Counted from the first letter of the stretch, positions 17,744 to 26,155 are shown. The stretch: 36,573 nt of DNA from JBBRNH01 sp038230415 (GCA_038230415.1 JBBRNH010000058.1:1-36573), one strand, 5' to 3'. The notes: generated from the letters alone by a model not told the origin. Numbers and translations are program-made.

Positions 17744-19194
17744 TTTCTATAATCCAACGCTGGTTTGCGGTTGCCCAGCAGGGCTTCGTACTGAAAATTG
17801 GCTCCCCGTGCCACCTGCCAGTCGGCGCGGGCTTTCTCCACGAGTTTGGGGTCGTTGAAGAGGTCAATGGCGGTGAGAGCCAGCGTTTTAGCCGCTACCA
17901 TCATGCCTTTCTGCCCGATGCTCATGCCGCTGCACGCTACCGCCTGCCAACTGTGAGCCGCCGTCCCCGGCACCCACGTAGCCGCGCCCAACCCCACCGT
18001 CGGCACGGCCCAGCTTACGTCGCCGACATCGGTAGAGCCACCCGAAATCGGGTCATCGGCCTTGCCCGCGTAGGGCGACACGGTGGCCGCTTCGCCGGGC
18101 TTGCGGACGGAGCCAAACGTTGCGCCGAACGTCTCGCCCAACTGCTCGGCAAATTTGGTTTCGTCGGCATTGTAGGTCACGCCCCCCACCATCGTCAGGT
18201 TTTGGTGCATCAGTTTCGAGAGCGTTTCAACCGGCAGCAGGTTAAACACCCCGCCAATAATCTCGACTTCGACCTTGGTTTCGGTGCCTAAGGCCGCGCC
18301 CTCGGCGGCTTTCACAATGCGTTTCCAAATGTCCTGCAAGGTCTGCCGGTTTTTGTGGCGGCAGTAGTAATAGACCTCGGCGAAATCCGGCACCACGTTC
18401 GGAGCCTCACCGCCCCGCGTAATCACGTAGTGAATCCGGGTGTCAGACGGGATGTGTTCGCGCATCATGTTCACCATGTAATTCATGGATTCAACACCAT
18501 CCAACGCCGACCGACCGCGTTCGGGCGCGGCAGAAGCATGGGCCGCAATGCCCCGAAACCGAATCTTGGCCGTGATATTTGCCAATGATGATGCCGGGTC
18601 GGCGTTGTTGCGGTCGGCGGGGTGCCAGTGCAGCACCACATCAGTATCGGTAAACAAGCCTTCGCGCACCATATACACCTTGCCCGAACCGCCTTCTTCG
18701 GCGGGGGTGCCGTAGAGTTTCACGGTGCCGGCGCGGCCCGATTTAAGCAGGTAATCTTTCACGGCAATGGCCGAGGCCACCGACCCAACCCCGAACAAAT
18801 TATGCCCGCAGCCATGCCCCGCCCGGCGACCGTCAACGGCTTTGCGCTCCGGCAAAACTTGCTGCGAGAGTCCGGGCAGCGCGTCGTATTCGGCCAAGAT
18901 GCCGACAACGGGTTTGCCACTGCCAAACGTAGCCACAAACGCCGTCGGAATCCCGGCAACACCCGACTGAACGGCAAACCCGGCCTGTTTGAGTTCGGCT
19001 TGCAGCAGGGCCGAACTTTGGGTTTCCTGATAGCCGACTTCCGAGAAATCCCAGATTTGCTTCGACAGGTCGGCGTAGTGGGCAGCCTGCCCGTCAATGG
19101 CCGCGAGGGTCATTTTTTGGGATGGCGTTTGGGCAAGGGCAAGCGGGCTGCACAAGCCACATAAAAGGGTAAGCAGCAGGAGACGGGTTTGCAT
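17740..19194 (-). CDS. M20 family amidohydrolase, AbgB-like, exported
   Basis: The protein is 484 residues with a cleavable signal peptide (L-L-L-L-T-L-L-C-G-L, cleavage near A-L-A-Q) and the M20D/AbgB-type metallo-amidohydrolase core. Metal and catalytic motifs are L-A-E-Y-D-A-L-P-G (100-108), G-H-G-C-G-H-N (126-132), G-T-P-A-E-E-G-G-S-G-K (162-172, with the E166/E167 pair) and H-W-H-P (189-192), followed by the dimerisation-domain G-I-A-A-H-A-S-A-A-P. Relatives cleave N-acyl amino acids or p-aminobenzoyl-glutamate; the AbgB-like sequence makes aminoacyl-amide cleavage likely, but the substrate is not shown. Export sets it apart from most cytosolic AbgB proteins. It is first in an operon with a serine hydrolase and an acetyltransferase. 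Confidence 0.92.
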   Translation of the reverse strand: MQTRLLLLTLLCGLCSPLALAQTPSQKMTLAAIDGQAAHYADLSKQIWDFSEVGYQETQSSALLQAELKQAGFAVQSGVAGIPTAFVATFGSGKPVVGILAEYDALPGLSQQVLPERKAVDGRRAGHGCGHNLFGVGSVASAIAVKDYLLKSGRAGTVKLYGTPAEEGGSGKVYMVREGLFTDTDVVLHWHPADRNNADPASSLANITAKIRFRGIAAHASAAPERGRSALDGVESMNYMVNMMREHIPSDTRIHYVITRGGEAPNVVPDFAEVYYYCRHKNRQTLQDIWKRIVKAAEGAALGTETKVEVEIIGGVFNLLPVETLSKLMHQNLTMVGGVTYNADETKFAEQLGETFGATFGSVRKPGEAATVSPYAGKADDPISGGSTDVGDVSWAVPTVGLGAATWVPGTAAHSWQAVACSGMSIGQKGMMVAAKTLALTAIDLFNDPKLVEKARADWQVARGANFQYEALLGNRKPALDYRK

Positions 19195-19205
19195 GATGGT
19201 TGGGG

Positions 19206-19369
19206 GTTACACGGAGATTCACAAAGAAACGCAGAGATTCACAGAGAATGAATCCGTTTCGGTAAAATCTCCGTGTTTCGTTGGCCCGTCAGGATGCCTG
19301 AATCCCAACGGGCCGTGAACCCTGTTTCCTGGTGAATCGCTGCGTCGTCTTCGTGAATCTCCGGGTAAC
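19206..19369. repeat. Intergenic element with imperfect 21-bp terminal inverted repeats
   Basis: The 306-bp gap between the divergent amidohydrolase and parC genes holds a 164-bp stretch bounded by inverted 21-mers (19206-19226 and 19349-19369) that agree at 19 of 21 positions. Inside it the motif (C/A)GGAGATTCACA occurs directly twice (near 19211 and 19232), with a degenerate inverted copy near 19267 (AAATCTCCGTG), plus an internal GGCCCGT...ACGGGCC inverted repeat. No protein is encoded. It may be a small non-autonomous repetitive element, or regulatory DNA for the divergent pair. No clear target duplication was seen. Confidence 0.6.
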
Positions 19370-19500
19370 GACCGGCCATGTCTGGCATTTTTCGTGGTTT
19401 TTGCGTATTTTTAACCAGCCGTTACCAATTTGCCGGGCAATCGTTTTGTTGATAAAGTAATCTCCTCAATACGGCAAAAGCCAATGCCCGTTTACTGAAT

Positions 19501-22230
19501 ATGACCGACCAGAACGAGAATACCACTGACCCGACCGAAAACAACGATTTACCTAACGAACCGCAACCAACCGCCGGGCCGGAAACGGCCCCCGTTGCAA
19601 CCCTGAAAACCAACAACGGGGAAATCCTGCACGAGCAAACGGTGGTGTCGGGCCTGTATCAAACCTATTTTTTGGATTATGCATCTTACGTGATTCTGGA
19701 GCGGGCCGTACCCGCCATTGAAGACGGGCTGAAACCCGTGCAACGCCGGATTCTGCACGCCCTGAAAGAGATGGACGATGGCCGGTTTAACAAGGTTGCC
19801 AACGTAATCGGGCAAACCATGCAATACCACCCGCACGGCGATGCCAGCATCGGCGATGCCTTGGTGAACATGGGCCAGAAAGAACTCGTCTTTGACACGC
19901 AGGGCAGTTGGGGCGATGTCCGTACCGGCGACGGTGCCGCTGCCGCCCGCTACATCGAGGTGCGGCTGTCGAAGTTCGGGTATGACGTGATCTTCAACGA
20001 CAAAACCACCGAGTGGCAACTGAGCTACGATGGCCGCAAACGCGAACCCGTGACGCTGCCCGTGAAGTTTCCGCTGCTGCTGGCGCAGGGCGTGGAGGGC
20101 ATTGCCGTTGGGCTGTCAACGCGGTTGCTGCCCCATAACTTCAACGAACTCATTGACGCATCCGTCGCGCTGCTCAAAGACAAACCGTTTCAGTTGTTTC
20201 CCGACTTTCCGACGGGTGGCTCGGTGGACGTGAGCAACTACAACGACGGCGGACGGGGCGGCAAAGTACGGGTGCGGGCTAAAATCGAAGAACTCGACAA
20301 AAAGACGCTGGTAATCAGGGATGTACCCTTCGGTGTGACCACCCCGACGCTCATCGAAAGCATCGTGAAAGCGGCTGAACTCGGCAAAATCAGGATTAAA
20401 TCGCCCGCTAAAAACGTGGCTGCGGTGGTTGACAATACGGCCAAAGACGTTGAGATTATCGTGCATCTGCTGCCCGGCGTGTCGCCCGATGTAAGCATTG
20501 ACGCGCTCTATGCCTTCACCGATTGCGAGGTGAGCATTTCGCCCAACGCCTGCGTAATCATTGGCGATAAGCCGCATTTTGTGAGCGTGTCGGATATTTT
20601 GCGCGTCAATACCCACCAAACCGTTGCCTTGTTAGAGCGCGAACTGCAAATCCGCCGGGGCGAGTTGCTGGAACGGTTGCTGTACAGTTCACTCGAAAAG
20701 ATATTCATCGAAAAGCGCATCTACCGGAAAATCGAAGAGTGCGAGACCTTCGAGGCCGTAATAGAAACGATTGATAAAGCCCTGAAACCGTTTAAAAAAG
20801 AGTTTTACCGGGTGATTAGCGAAGACGATGTTATCCGGCTGACCGAGATCAAAATCAAGCGCATCTCGAAATACGACGGCTTCAAAGCCGACGAACTGAT
20901 GCGGAAGTTGCAGGACGAACTCGTGGAGGTGGACGACAACGTAGCCAACATTACCCGCTATGCCATCTCGTTTTTTAAAGACCTGCAACGCAAATACGGC
21001 AAAGGCCGCGACCGCCGAACCGAAATCCGGGCCTTTAACACCATTGCCGCGAGCGTGGTGGCAGCCGCCAATCAGAAACTCTACGTTGACCGCGAAAACG
21101 GATTTGTGGGCTACGCGCTCAAGAAAGATGAGTACGTCTCGGATTGCTCCGACATTGATGACGTAATCGTGTTTCGGCGCGACGGCAAGTGCATGGTGAC
21201 CAAAGCGCAGGAAAAAGCCTTCGTCGGGAAAGACATTCTGTACGTGTCGGTGTTCAAGAAAAATGACGAACGCAAGATTTACAACGTGGTGTATTATGAT
21301 GGCAAATCGGGCATTTCGATGGCGAAGCGGTTTCCCGTCACCGGCACCACCCGCGACCGGGAGTATGACCTGACGATGGGTAACCCGAAGTCGAAGTTGC
21401 TGTATTTCACGGCCAACGACAACGGCGAGGCCGAAGTTATTTCGGTCAGTCTCACGGCGCAGAGTTCGGCCAAAGTCAAGCAGTTTGAGTTTGATTTTGC
21501 CAGCATCGGCATCAAAAACCGTTCGGCGCAGGGTAATATCCTGACCAAATACCCGGTGCGGAAAGTAGTGCAGAAATCAGCCGGTGCCTCAACCCTCGGC
21601 GGGGTCAATATCTGGTATGACGACCATTTGGGTCGGTTAAGCCGCGACGAACGGGGCCGGGCGTTGGGTAATTTTGAAGCGAAAGACACCATCTTGGTCG
21701 TTTACAAAACGGGCGAGTACGAACTGACAACCTTTGACCTGACCAACCGCTACGAACCGAACGAGCTGTTGATTCTCGAAAAGTTCGACCCCCAAGCCGT
21801 GCTGTCGGTGGTCTATTTCGAGGTCAACCAGAAAGCGTATTACGTGAAACGGTTCCGCATCGAGACGACCACGATTGACAAGAAATTCTGCTTCATCGGC
21901 GACGGCAAGGGGTCTAAACTGCTGGCTGTCAGTGCGGATAACCTGCCCCGTATCGAAATCAGTCATCAGGCGAAAGACCGCGCCCCGCTCGAAAAAATGG
22001 TGCTGGAACCGGCAGGATTCATTGACATTCGCGGCTGGAAATCACTCGGTAATAAACTGCCGTTTGGGAAAGTAAAAGACGTAACGCTGCTCGCCCCCAG
22101 AGAAGACGCGCCGTTGCCGCTGCGGGCCAACGGGTTGGGCAACGCTGGCCCGGAAATTGACGTACCCGATACCGATACTGCCAGCGAATCAGACGCTATG
22201 GCTGCCGAGGGGCAGTTGGGCTTATTTTGA
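19501..22230 (+). CDS. parC: DNA topoisomerase IV subunit A (ParC)
   Basis: The protein is 909 residues and is the DNA-breaking subunit of a type IIA topoisomerase. It has the winged-helix core Q-R-R-I-L-H-A-L-K-E-M (81-91), Y-H-P-H-G-D (109-114) and A-A-R-Y-I-E-V-R-L-S with the catalytic tyrosine at Y151 next to R150. The C-terminal third is beta-rich and divergent, and no GyrA box (QRRGG-type) is visible, so ParC fits better than GyrA. ParE is not in the window. Two oddities: an acidic, low-complexity N-terminal extension of about 40 residues before the conserved L-H-E-Q-T-V, and an acidic linker at the C-terminus ending exactly in QLGLF (nt 22213-22227), which resembles a beta-sliding-clamp binding motif. 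Confidence 0.92.
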   Translation: MTDQNENTTDPTENNDLPNEPQPTAGPETAPVATLKTNNGEILHEQTVVSGLYQTYFLDYASYVILERAVPAIEDGLKPVQRRILHALKEMDDGRFNKVANVIGQTMQYHPHGDASIGDALVNMGQKELVFDTQGSWGDVRTGDGAAAARYIEVRLSKFGYDVIFNDKTTEWQLSYDGRKREPVTLPVKFPLLLAQGVEGIAVGLSTRLLPHNFNELIDASVALLKDKPFQLFPDFPTGGSVDVSNYNDGGRGGKVRVRAKIEELDKKTLVIRDVPFGVTTPTLIESIVKAAELGKIRIKSPAKNVAAVVDNTAKDVEIIVHLLPGVSPDVSIDALYAFTDCEVSISPNACVIIGDKPHFVSVSDILRVNTHQTVALLERELQIRRGELLERLLYSSLEKIFIEKRIYRKIEECETFEAVIETIDKALKPFKKEFYRVISEDDVIRLTEIKIKRISKYDGFKADELMRKLQDELVEVDDNVANITRYAISFFKDLQRKYGKGRDRRTEIRAFNTIAASVVAAANQKLYVDRENGFVGYALKKDEYVSDCSDIDDVIVFRRDGKCMVTKAQEKAFVGKDILYVSVFKKNDERKIYNVVYYDGKSGISMAKRFPVTGTTRDREYDLTMGNPKSKLLYFTANDNGEAEVISVSLTAQSSAKVKQFEFDFASIGIKNRSAQGNILTKYPVRKVVQKSAGASTLGGVNIWYDDHLGRLSRDERGRALGNFEAKDTILVVYKTGEYELTTFDLTNRYEPNELLILEKFDPQAVLSVVYFEVNQKAYYVKRFRIETTTIDKKFCFIGDGKGSKLLAVSADNLPRIEISHQAKDRAPLEKMVLEPAGFIDIRGWKSLGNKLPFGKVKDVTLLAPREDAPLPLRANGLGNAGPEIDVPDTDTASESDAMAAEGQLGLF

Positions 22231-22233
22231 CAG

Positions 22234-22971
22234 ATGACGATGATGCACCCCGACCTCCATCAGTTCCACGCCCTGCGTCGGCGGGTGGTGGCGGTGCGCC
22301 GGGTGAAGTGGGTTGTTAAAGGGCTGATTGCTCTTGGGTTTGCCGGGGCGGTGGTGGTGCTGGGCTGCAACTGGTGGGTAGTGCGTGAAACCCGCAGTCA
22401 GATTTATTTCGACCTCGAAAAGCTACCTGCGAACGATGTGGGCTTGGTATTGGGAACGAGCAGATTCGTCAGCAGCGGTAAAGAAAACCTGTTTTTCCGG
22501 TATCGGATGGAAGCGGCCTCGCGGCTCTGGCACGAGGGCAAAGTGAAGCAACTGATACTCAGCGGCAACAACGATTCGGAGTTTTATAACGAACCCTCGG
22601 ATATGCGAAAAGCCCTGCTCCGGCTCGGCGTTCCCGACGAGGTGATGCTGCTGGATTACGCCGGTTTCCGCACGTTTGACTCCGTTGTGCGGTGCAAAAA
22701 CCACTTCGGCCACCGGCAGATTACGGTTATCTCGCAGAATTTCCACAACGCCCGCGCTCTGTATATCGGCAACCACGAAGGCATGACGGCGGTGGCATTT
22801 GCCGCGCAGGATGTGCCGGACGGGTATTCGCTCAAAACCCTGATTCGGGAGTACATGGCCCGTCCCTGGGCTATGCTCGATGTGCATTGGCTCAGGCCGG
22901 AGCCGGAGCGGGGTAACAGTCAGCACGAAAAAAAACGGATAAACCTATTCCAGACAAACCCGGACAAATAG
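22234..22971 (+). CDS. SanA/YdcF-like (DUF218) membrane protein
   Basis: The protein is 245 residues with a single N-terminal membrane helix (about 28-50) after a basic cytoplasmic start, then a DUF218/SanA-type domain: V-G-L-V-L-G-T-S-R (69-77), F-F-R-Y-R-M-E-A-A (87-95), K-Q-L-I-L-S-G-N-N, and G-F-R-T-F-D-S-V-V-R later. SanA of Enterobacteria influences envelope permeability and vancomycin resistance at high temperature; the molecular role of the family is not settled. It starts 3 bp after parC, so co-transcription is very likely although no functional link is obvious. It meets the convergent EamA gene 28 bp downstream. Confidence 0.87.
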   Translation: MTMMHPDLHQFHALRRRVVAVRRVKWVVKGLIALGFAGAVVVLGCNWWVVRETRSQIYFDLEKLPANDVGLVLGTSRFVSSGKENLFFRYRMEAASRLWHEGKVKQLILSGNNDSEFYNEPSDMRKALLRLGVPDEVMLLDYAGFRTFDSVVRCKNHFGHRQITVISQNFHNARALYIGNHEGMTAVAFAAQDVPDGYSLKTLIREYMARPWAMLDVHWLRPEPERGNSQHEKKRINLFQTNPDK

Positions 22972-22999
22972 CACATCGCCCGGCCCGAAGCCGGAACGG

Positions 23000-23413
23000 T
23001 TAGAGAATCAGCACCAGCGTTCCGCCGATAATCAGCACCGCGCCGAGGGCCGCTTTCCAGGTCAGCACCTCGCCCAAAAATACGACTGACAACAGGATTG
23101 TCAGGGCCACGCTGAGTTTATCCACCGGGGCCACCTGCGAGACCTTGCCGAGTTGCAACGCCTTGAAATAGAATATCCAGGACAACCCTGTTGCGATACC
23201 CGACAGCACCAGAAACAGCCAGTTTTGGCGCGTCAGGGCGGGCAGACCGTCCACTCCGCCCCGCGTAAACACAATGCCCCAGGCCACCACTAAGATTACC
23301 ACCGTGCGGATGGCGGTGGCGAGGTCGGTGTTTACGCCCCGAATACCAATTTTTGCCAGAATCGCCGTCAGCGCGGCAAACAGGGCCGAACCCAGCGCGT
23401 ATATCCACCACAT
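23000..23413 (-). CDS. EamA family transporter, single-repeat form
   Basis: This 137-residue protein is one EamA repeat with four to five membrane helices (W-W-I-Y-A-L-G-S-A-L-F-A at the start; A-P-V-D-K-L-S-V and V-V-F-L-G-E near the end). The usual drug/metabolite transporter has two such repeats (about 300 residues); single-repeat members of about 140 residues are a known group and would work as dimers. The sequence is complete from ATG to stop, so truncation is unlikely. It lies 105 bp downstream of the histidine kinase gene on the same strand and could be a distal member of that transcript. The substrate is unknown. Confidence 0.88.
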   Translation of the reverse strand: MWWIYALGSALFAALTAILAKIGIRGVNTDLATAIRTVVILVVAWGIVFTRGGVDGLPALTRQNWLFLVLSGIATGLSWIFYFKALQLGKVSQVAPVDKLSVALTILLSVVFLGEVLTWKAALGAVLIIGGTLVLIL

Positions 23414-23518
23414 ACCGTTCTTGTTTTGTTTGTATTGATACGCAAGTATAGCGCAGAACGGCCGGCGGCCCTAATCGCTTTATTGTGGGCAAACTTAGTG
23501 TCCAATCCGGGGGCAATG

Positions 23519-24847
23519 CTATTCATCGGCGGGTTTCTGCCCGGCAGCCCGGCCCAGCCGGAACCGATGCGCCCCGGCATCGGCATCGTACCCGTATGTC
23601 AGGCTGAGGCCGTAGCGGTCAGCAATCTGCCGGGCAATGGCGAGTCCTAAGCCGGTGGCTTCGGGCAGGGCCGGGTTTTTTACGAATCGGTCGAAAAGTG
23701 TGTCGGGCATAAACGGTAGCCGCTCGCCCGTATTGGTGATTTCGACGGATTCGGGCGTGATGCAGCAACCAATGCTACCCCCGGTCGGCGTGTGGCGAAT
23801 GGCGTTCCGAATCAGATTCCCCAGCAGCACTTCGGCTAAGTACGGGTTCATCGGCACCGTTGGGCCGAGACCGGGTTCGTGGGTCAGCGTCAACTGTTTG
23901 TGGCTGATAAACTCGGCGTTGGCCGTCAGCAATCGGTCGAGTACGGCCCCGATGCTCACGGGTTGACTGTTGCTGAACTGCCGGTTTTCGATCTGGGTCA
24001 GCAGCAGCAACGCCCGGTTTATCTGAGATAGCCGGGCGGTGGCTTTGGTGGCGCGTTGCACGTGGGCGAGGTCGGCATCGGGCAGATTTTCTGACTGAGA
24101 CAGCACTTCGAGTTCAGCCGCGATCACAGCCAACGGCGTTTGGAGTTCGTGGGAGGCATTCTCGGTAAACTGTTTCTGTGAATTGTACGCCTGCTGATTG
24201 CGCCGGATGAGCGTAGTCAGGTCGGTTTGCAGTTTCCGAAACTCGTTCACCTGCGTCGGCAGCCAATCGGGGGCGGGGTCGGTTTCGAGCCGGAACCGGC
24301 GAATACCGTGCAGCGCGTTGGTGAAGGGTAGCCAGAGCTGCCGGGTCAGTTGGCGGTTTATCAGGCCCAAGCCCAGCAGCAAAAGCAGAAAAACGCCCGT
24401 CTGCAAGCCGGTAATGGTCAGAATGAAATCCTCTTCTTCGACTAACGACTGCCGCACCCAAAGCCGGTAGGGGCGATTGCCCGCCCGCACACCCGTTGCC
24501 AATTCGCGGTGTGGTTCCCATTCGCGTTCGGTAGGCAAAAAATATATGGTGTCGTAAAGTCGGTCAGAAACAAGCTGATAATCAGTTGGTTGCTGGATTT
24601 TACGATCCTTAACCGGCATCATCTCTAACCGTATATTGGGGTCGGTGCGGGGCAGATACCCGGCTAATTGGTGGTCGGCATCCGTTGCCAGCAGCCGGGC
24701 GATTTCGGCTTTGCGGGTCAGCAGTGTTTCGTCCACGTCCTGAATCACCAACCGCCGAATCTGCCAGAACGACACCGGCACACTCAGCAACCAGAGCAGC
24801 CCGGCCAGCCCCGCATAATAGCGAAACGTGAGCGTGAGCAGTTTCAT
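23519..24847 (-). CDS. Sensor histidine kinase
   Basis: The protein is 442 residues with two membrane helices (about 12-30 and 146-164) flanking a periplasmic sensor region of about 115 residues with no recognised fold. After a linker comes the HisKA helix with the phosphorylated His in A-S-H-E-L-Q-T-P-L (H233), then the ATPase domain: N-box L-G-N-L-I-R-N-A-I-R-H (342-352), G1-like T-N-T-G (371-374) and G2 T-G-L-G-L-A-I-A (398-405). The G1 position where Asp is usual carries Asn, a variant that also occurs in active kinases. The start at 24847 overlaps the regulator's stop (ATGA), giving translational coupling; the longer frame would run deep into the regulator gene. It surely partners the response regulator. 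Confidence 0.93.
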   Translation of the reverse strand: MKLLTLTFRYYAGLAGLLWLLSVPVSFWQIRRLVIQDVDETLLTRKAEIARLLATDADHQLAGYLPRTDPNIRLEMMPVKDRKIQQPTDYQLVSDRLYDTIYFLPTEREWEPHRELATGVRAGNRPYRLWVRQSLVEEEDFILTITGLQTGVFLLLLLGLGLINRQLTRQLWLPFTNALHGIRRFRLETDPAPDWLPTQVNEFRKLQTDLTTLIRRNQQAYNSQKQFTENASHELQTPLAVIAAELEVLSQSENLPDADLAHVQRATKATARLSQINRALLLLTQIENRQFSNSQPVSIGAVLDRLLTANAEFISHKQLTLTHEPGLGPTVPMNPYLAEVLLGNLIRNAIRHTPTGGSIGCCITPESVEITNTGERLPFMPDTLFDRFVKNPALPEATGLGLAIARQIADRYGLSLTYGYDADAGAHRFRLGRAAGQKPADE

Positions 24848-25524
24848 GGCGTGAGGGTGAAGGTATAGCCCGCGCCGTACCGGGTTTTTATGTAATCGGG
24901 GCAACCCGCGCTGAGTAGTCGTTTGCGGAGGTTTTTGACGTGTTGGTAGATAAAATCGTGCGAGTCGGCCAGGTCCATTGCGTTGCCCCAGATGTGTTCG
25001 GCCAAGGCAGCTTTGCTCAGGAGCCGGTTTTTGTTGGCAACAAAATAGAGGAGTAGTTCATACTGCCGCCCCGTTAGCTCAACCACCGCCCCGCCCACGC
25101 TGACCGTTTGGCTCTGCGGCTGAATGGTAATCTCGCCAAAGACAACGGTGCGCTCCCCCTCAAACAGCCGCCGGCGCAGCACCGACCGGATGCGGGCGTT
25201 CAGTTCGGACAGGTGAAAGGGTTTGGTCAGGTAGTCGTCGGCACCGAGGTCAAGGCCGGTCAGTTTGTCATCTAAGCCGGTTCGGGCCGAAATCACCAGA
25301 ATCCCGGCCTGCGGCTGTTGGTCTTTGATGGTTCTGACGAGATCGAGGCCGTTGCCGTCGGGCAAGCCGATGTCCACCAGAAAACAGTCGTAGTCGGTAT
25401 CGTTGACGAGCCGCGAAGCCTGCCCGAACCGGCTCGCCAGCGAGACCCGGTAGCCTTCTTTTTCGAGATAAGCCCGGATAGATTCGCCTAAAGTAGATTC
25501 GTCTTCGATCAGTAACAGATTCAT
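24844..25524 (-). CDS. OmpR-family response regulator
   Basis: The protein is 226 residues from the chosen start, the usual OmpR/PhoB size. The receiver has the acidic pair E8/D9, the phospho-acceptor D51 in F-L-V-D-I-G-L-P-D-G, S79 and K101 (Y-L-T-K-P-F). A winged-helix DNA-binding domain follows, with E-L-T-G-R-Q-Y-E-L-L-L-Y and the recognition-helix region D-F-I-Y-Q-H-V-K-N-L-R-K-R-L, and ends Y-G-A-G-Y-T-F. The frame is open to 25695, but the extra N-terminal residues have no family equivalent and M-N-L-L-L-I-E-D-E is the canonical start. It is the first gene of the minus-strand unit and faces a PepSY-like gene across a 180-bp divergent promoter region, a natural target. Confidence 0.94.
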   Translation of the reverse strand: MNLLLIEDESTLGESIRAYLEKEGYRVSLASRFGQASRLVNDTDYDCFLVDIGLPDGNGLDLVRTIKDQQPQAGILVISARTGLDDKLTGLDLGADDYLTKPFHLSELNARIRSVLRRRLFEGERTVVFGEITIQPQSQTVSVGGAVVELTGRQYELLLYFVANKNRLLSKAALAEHIWGNAMDLADSHDFIYQHVKNLRKRLLSAGCPDYIKTRYGAGYTFTLTP

Positions 25525-25541
25525 AATCAGTAGTAATGGCG

Positions 25542-25569
25542 TAAATGTATGGCTTAATTCTGACGACAA
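25542..25569 (-). promoter_or_regulatory. Candidate promoter of the two-component operon
   Basis: On the minus strand TTG (complement of 25567-25569), 17 bases, then TACATTTA (complement of 25542-25549) approximates the Bacteroidota -33/-7 pair with one mismatch in TAnnTTTG. The -7 box is 17 bp upstream of the regulator ATG. Confidence 0.35.
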
Positions 25570-25665
25570 TCTAATGGCGTGCGCTTTCAGAAAAACACGG
25601 TTAGCCGGCTCATAATCCCGTTCTGCATAGCTGCCCATCATCAATATTTCGTCAGCATTGGCCGG

Positions 25666-25673
25666 TAGATTTG
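25666..25673 (+). promoter_or_regulatory. Bacteroidota -7 box upstream of the PepSY-like gene
   Basis: TAGATTTG matches TAnnTTTG exactly and lies 31 bp before the ATG at 25705, giving a leader of about 25 bases. No clear -33 TTG accompanies it, which would fit a promoter that needs an activator such as the divergent response regulator (inference). Confidence 0.5.
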
Positions 25674-25704
25674 CGTCCGGTATCAAACAAACCAACGTAT
25701 ATCA

Positions 25705-26127
25705 ATGAAAAATAACCTCATTGCAGCCGCCCTCCTGATGGGCCTGAGTCTGAACATCGCCCGCGCCCAGTCGGACAGCAAGGTGCCGCAGGTGGTAAAA
25801 ACGGCGTTTGCCGACAAGTACGCAACGGCCAAAGCCGTGACGTGGGACAAAGAAGACCGTTCGTGGGAAGCGTCGTTTACGATGAACGGCGAAACCCGCT
25901 CGGTGGTCTTCGATGCAAACGGCAAACAAACCGAATCGGAATTGGAAATGCCGGTGGCGAAACTGCCCGAAACAGTGCGGGCGTACATGAAAAGCCAGAA
26001 AAAGACGATCAAAGCAGCCGCTGAGATCACCGATGCAGCCGGTAAGGTATATTACGAAGCCGAAGCCGGTGGTAAAGATTACCTGTTTGATGCAGCCGGG
26101 AAGCCGGTCAAAAAAATTGGCGACTAA
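25705..26127 (+). CDS. Secreted PepSY-like protein
   Basis: The protein is 140 residues with a signal peptide (1 to about 21, L-I-A-A-A-L-L-M-G-L, cleavage near A-R-A-Q). The mature part has the PepSY-like layout typical of Bacteroidota (PF11396 type): V-P-Q-V-V-K-T-A-F-A-D-K-Y-A-T-A-K-A-V-T-W, a W-E-A-S-F-T-M-N-G strand, V-V-F-D-A-N-G-K, L-P-E-T-V-R-A-Y, then Y-Y-E-A-E-A and Y-L-F-D-A-A-G-K-P-V. These are small periplasmic beta/alpha proteins without known catalysis; PepSY domains are linked to peptidase inhibition or ligand sensing. It is transcribed away from an OmpR-type two-component system, so it is probably regulated by it. A terminator-like hairpin follows. Confidence 0.87.
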   Translation: MKNNLIAAALLMGLSLNIARAQSDSKVPQVVKTAFADKYATAKAVTWDKEDRSWEASFTMNGETRSVVFDANGKQTESELEMPVAKLPETVRAYMKSQKKTIKAAAEITDAAGKVYYEAEAGGKDYLFDAAGKPVKKIGD

Positions 26128-26155
26128 TCGCTGAAAGCGTCGCATTTACGGGGCG

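Noticed and set aside
19501..22230. Calling this gene GyrA.
   Set aside because: There is no visible GyrA box, the C-terminal domain is divergent, and the sequence resembles Bacteroidota topoisomerase IV subunit A.
23000..23413. EamA gene as a truncated pseudogene because it is half the usual length.
   Set aside because: Single-repeat EamA proteins of about 140 residues are a known intact group, and this one has complete helices, start and stop.
24848..24904. Longer start for the histidine kinase.
   Set aside because: It would add 19 residues that overlap the regulator gene, while the ATG at 24847 gives the common ATGA coupling and a normal first membrane helix.
25683..26145. Two minus-strand frames opposite the PepSY-like gene.
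   Set aside because: They lack recognisable domains, whereas the plus strand encodes a signal peptide and a PepSY-like fold after a perfect -7 box.
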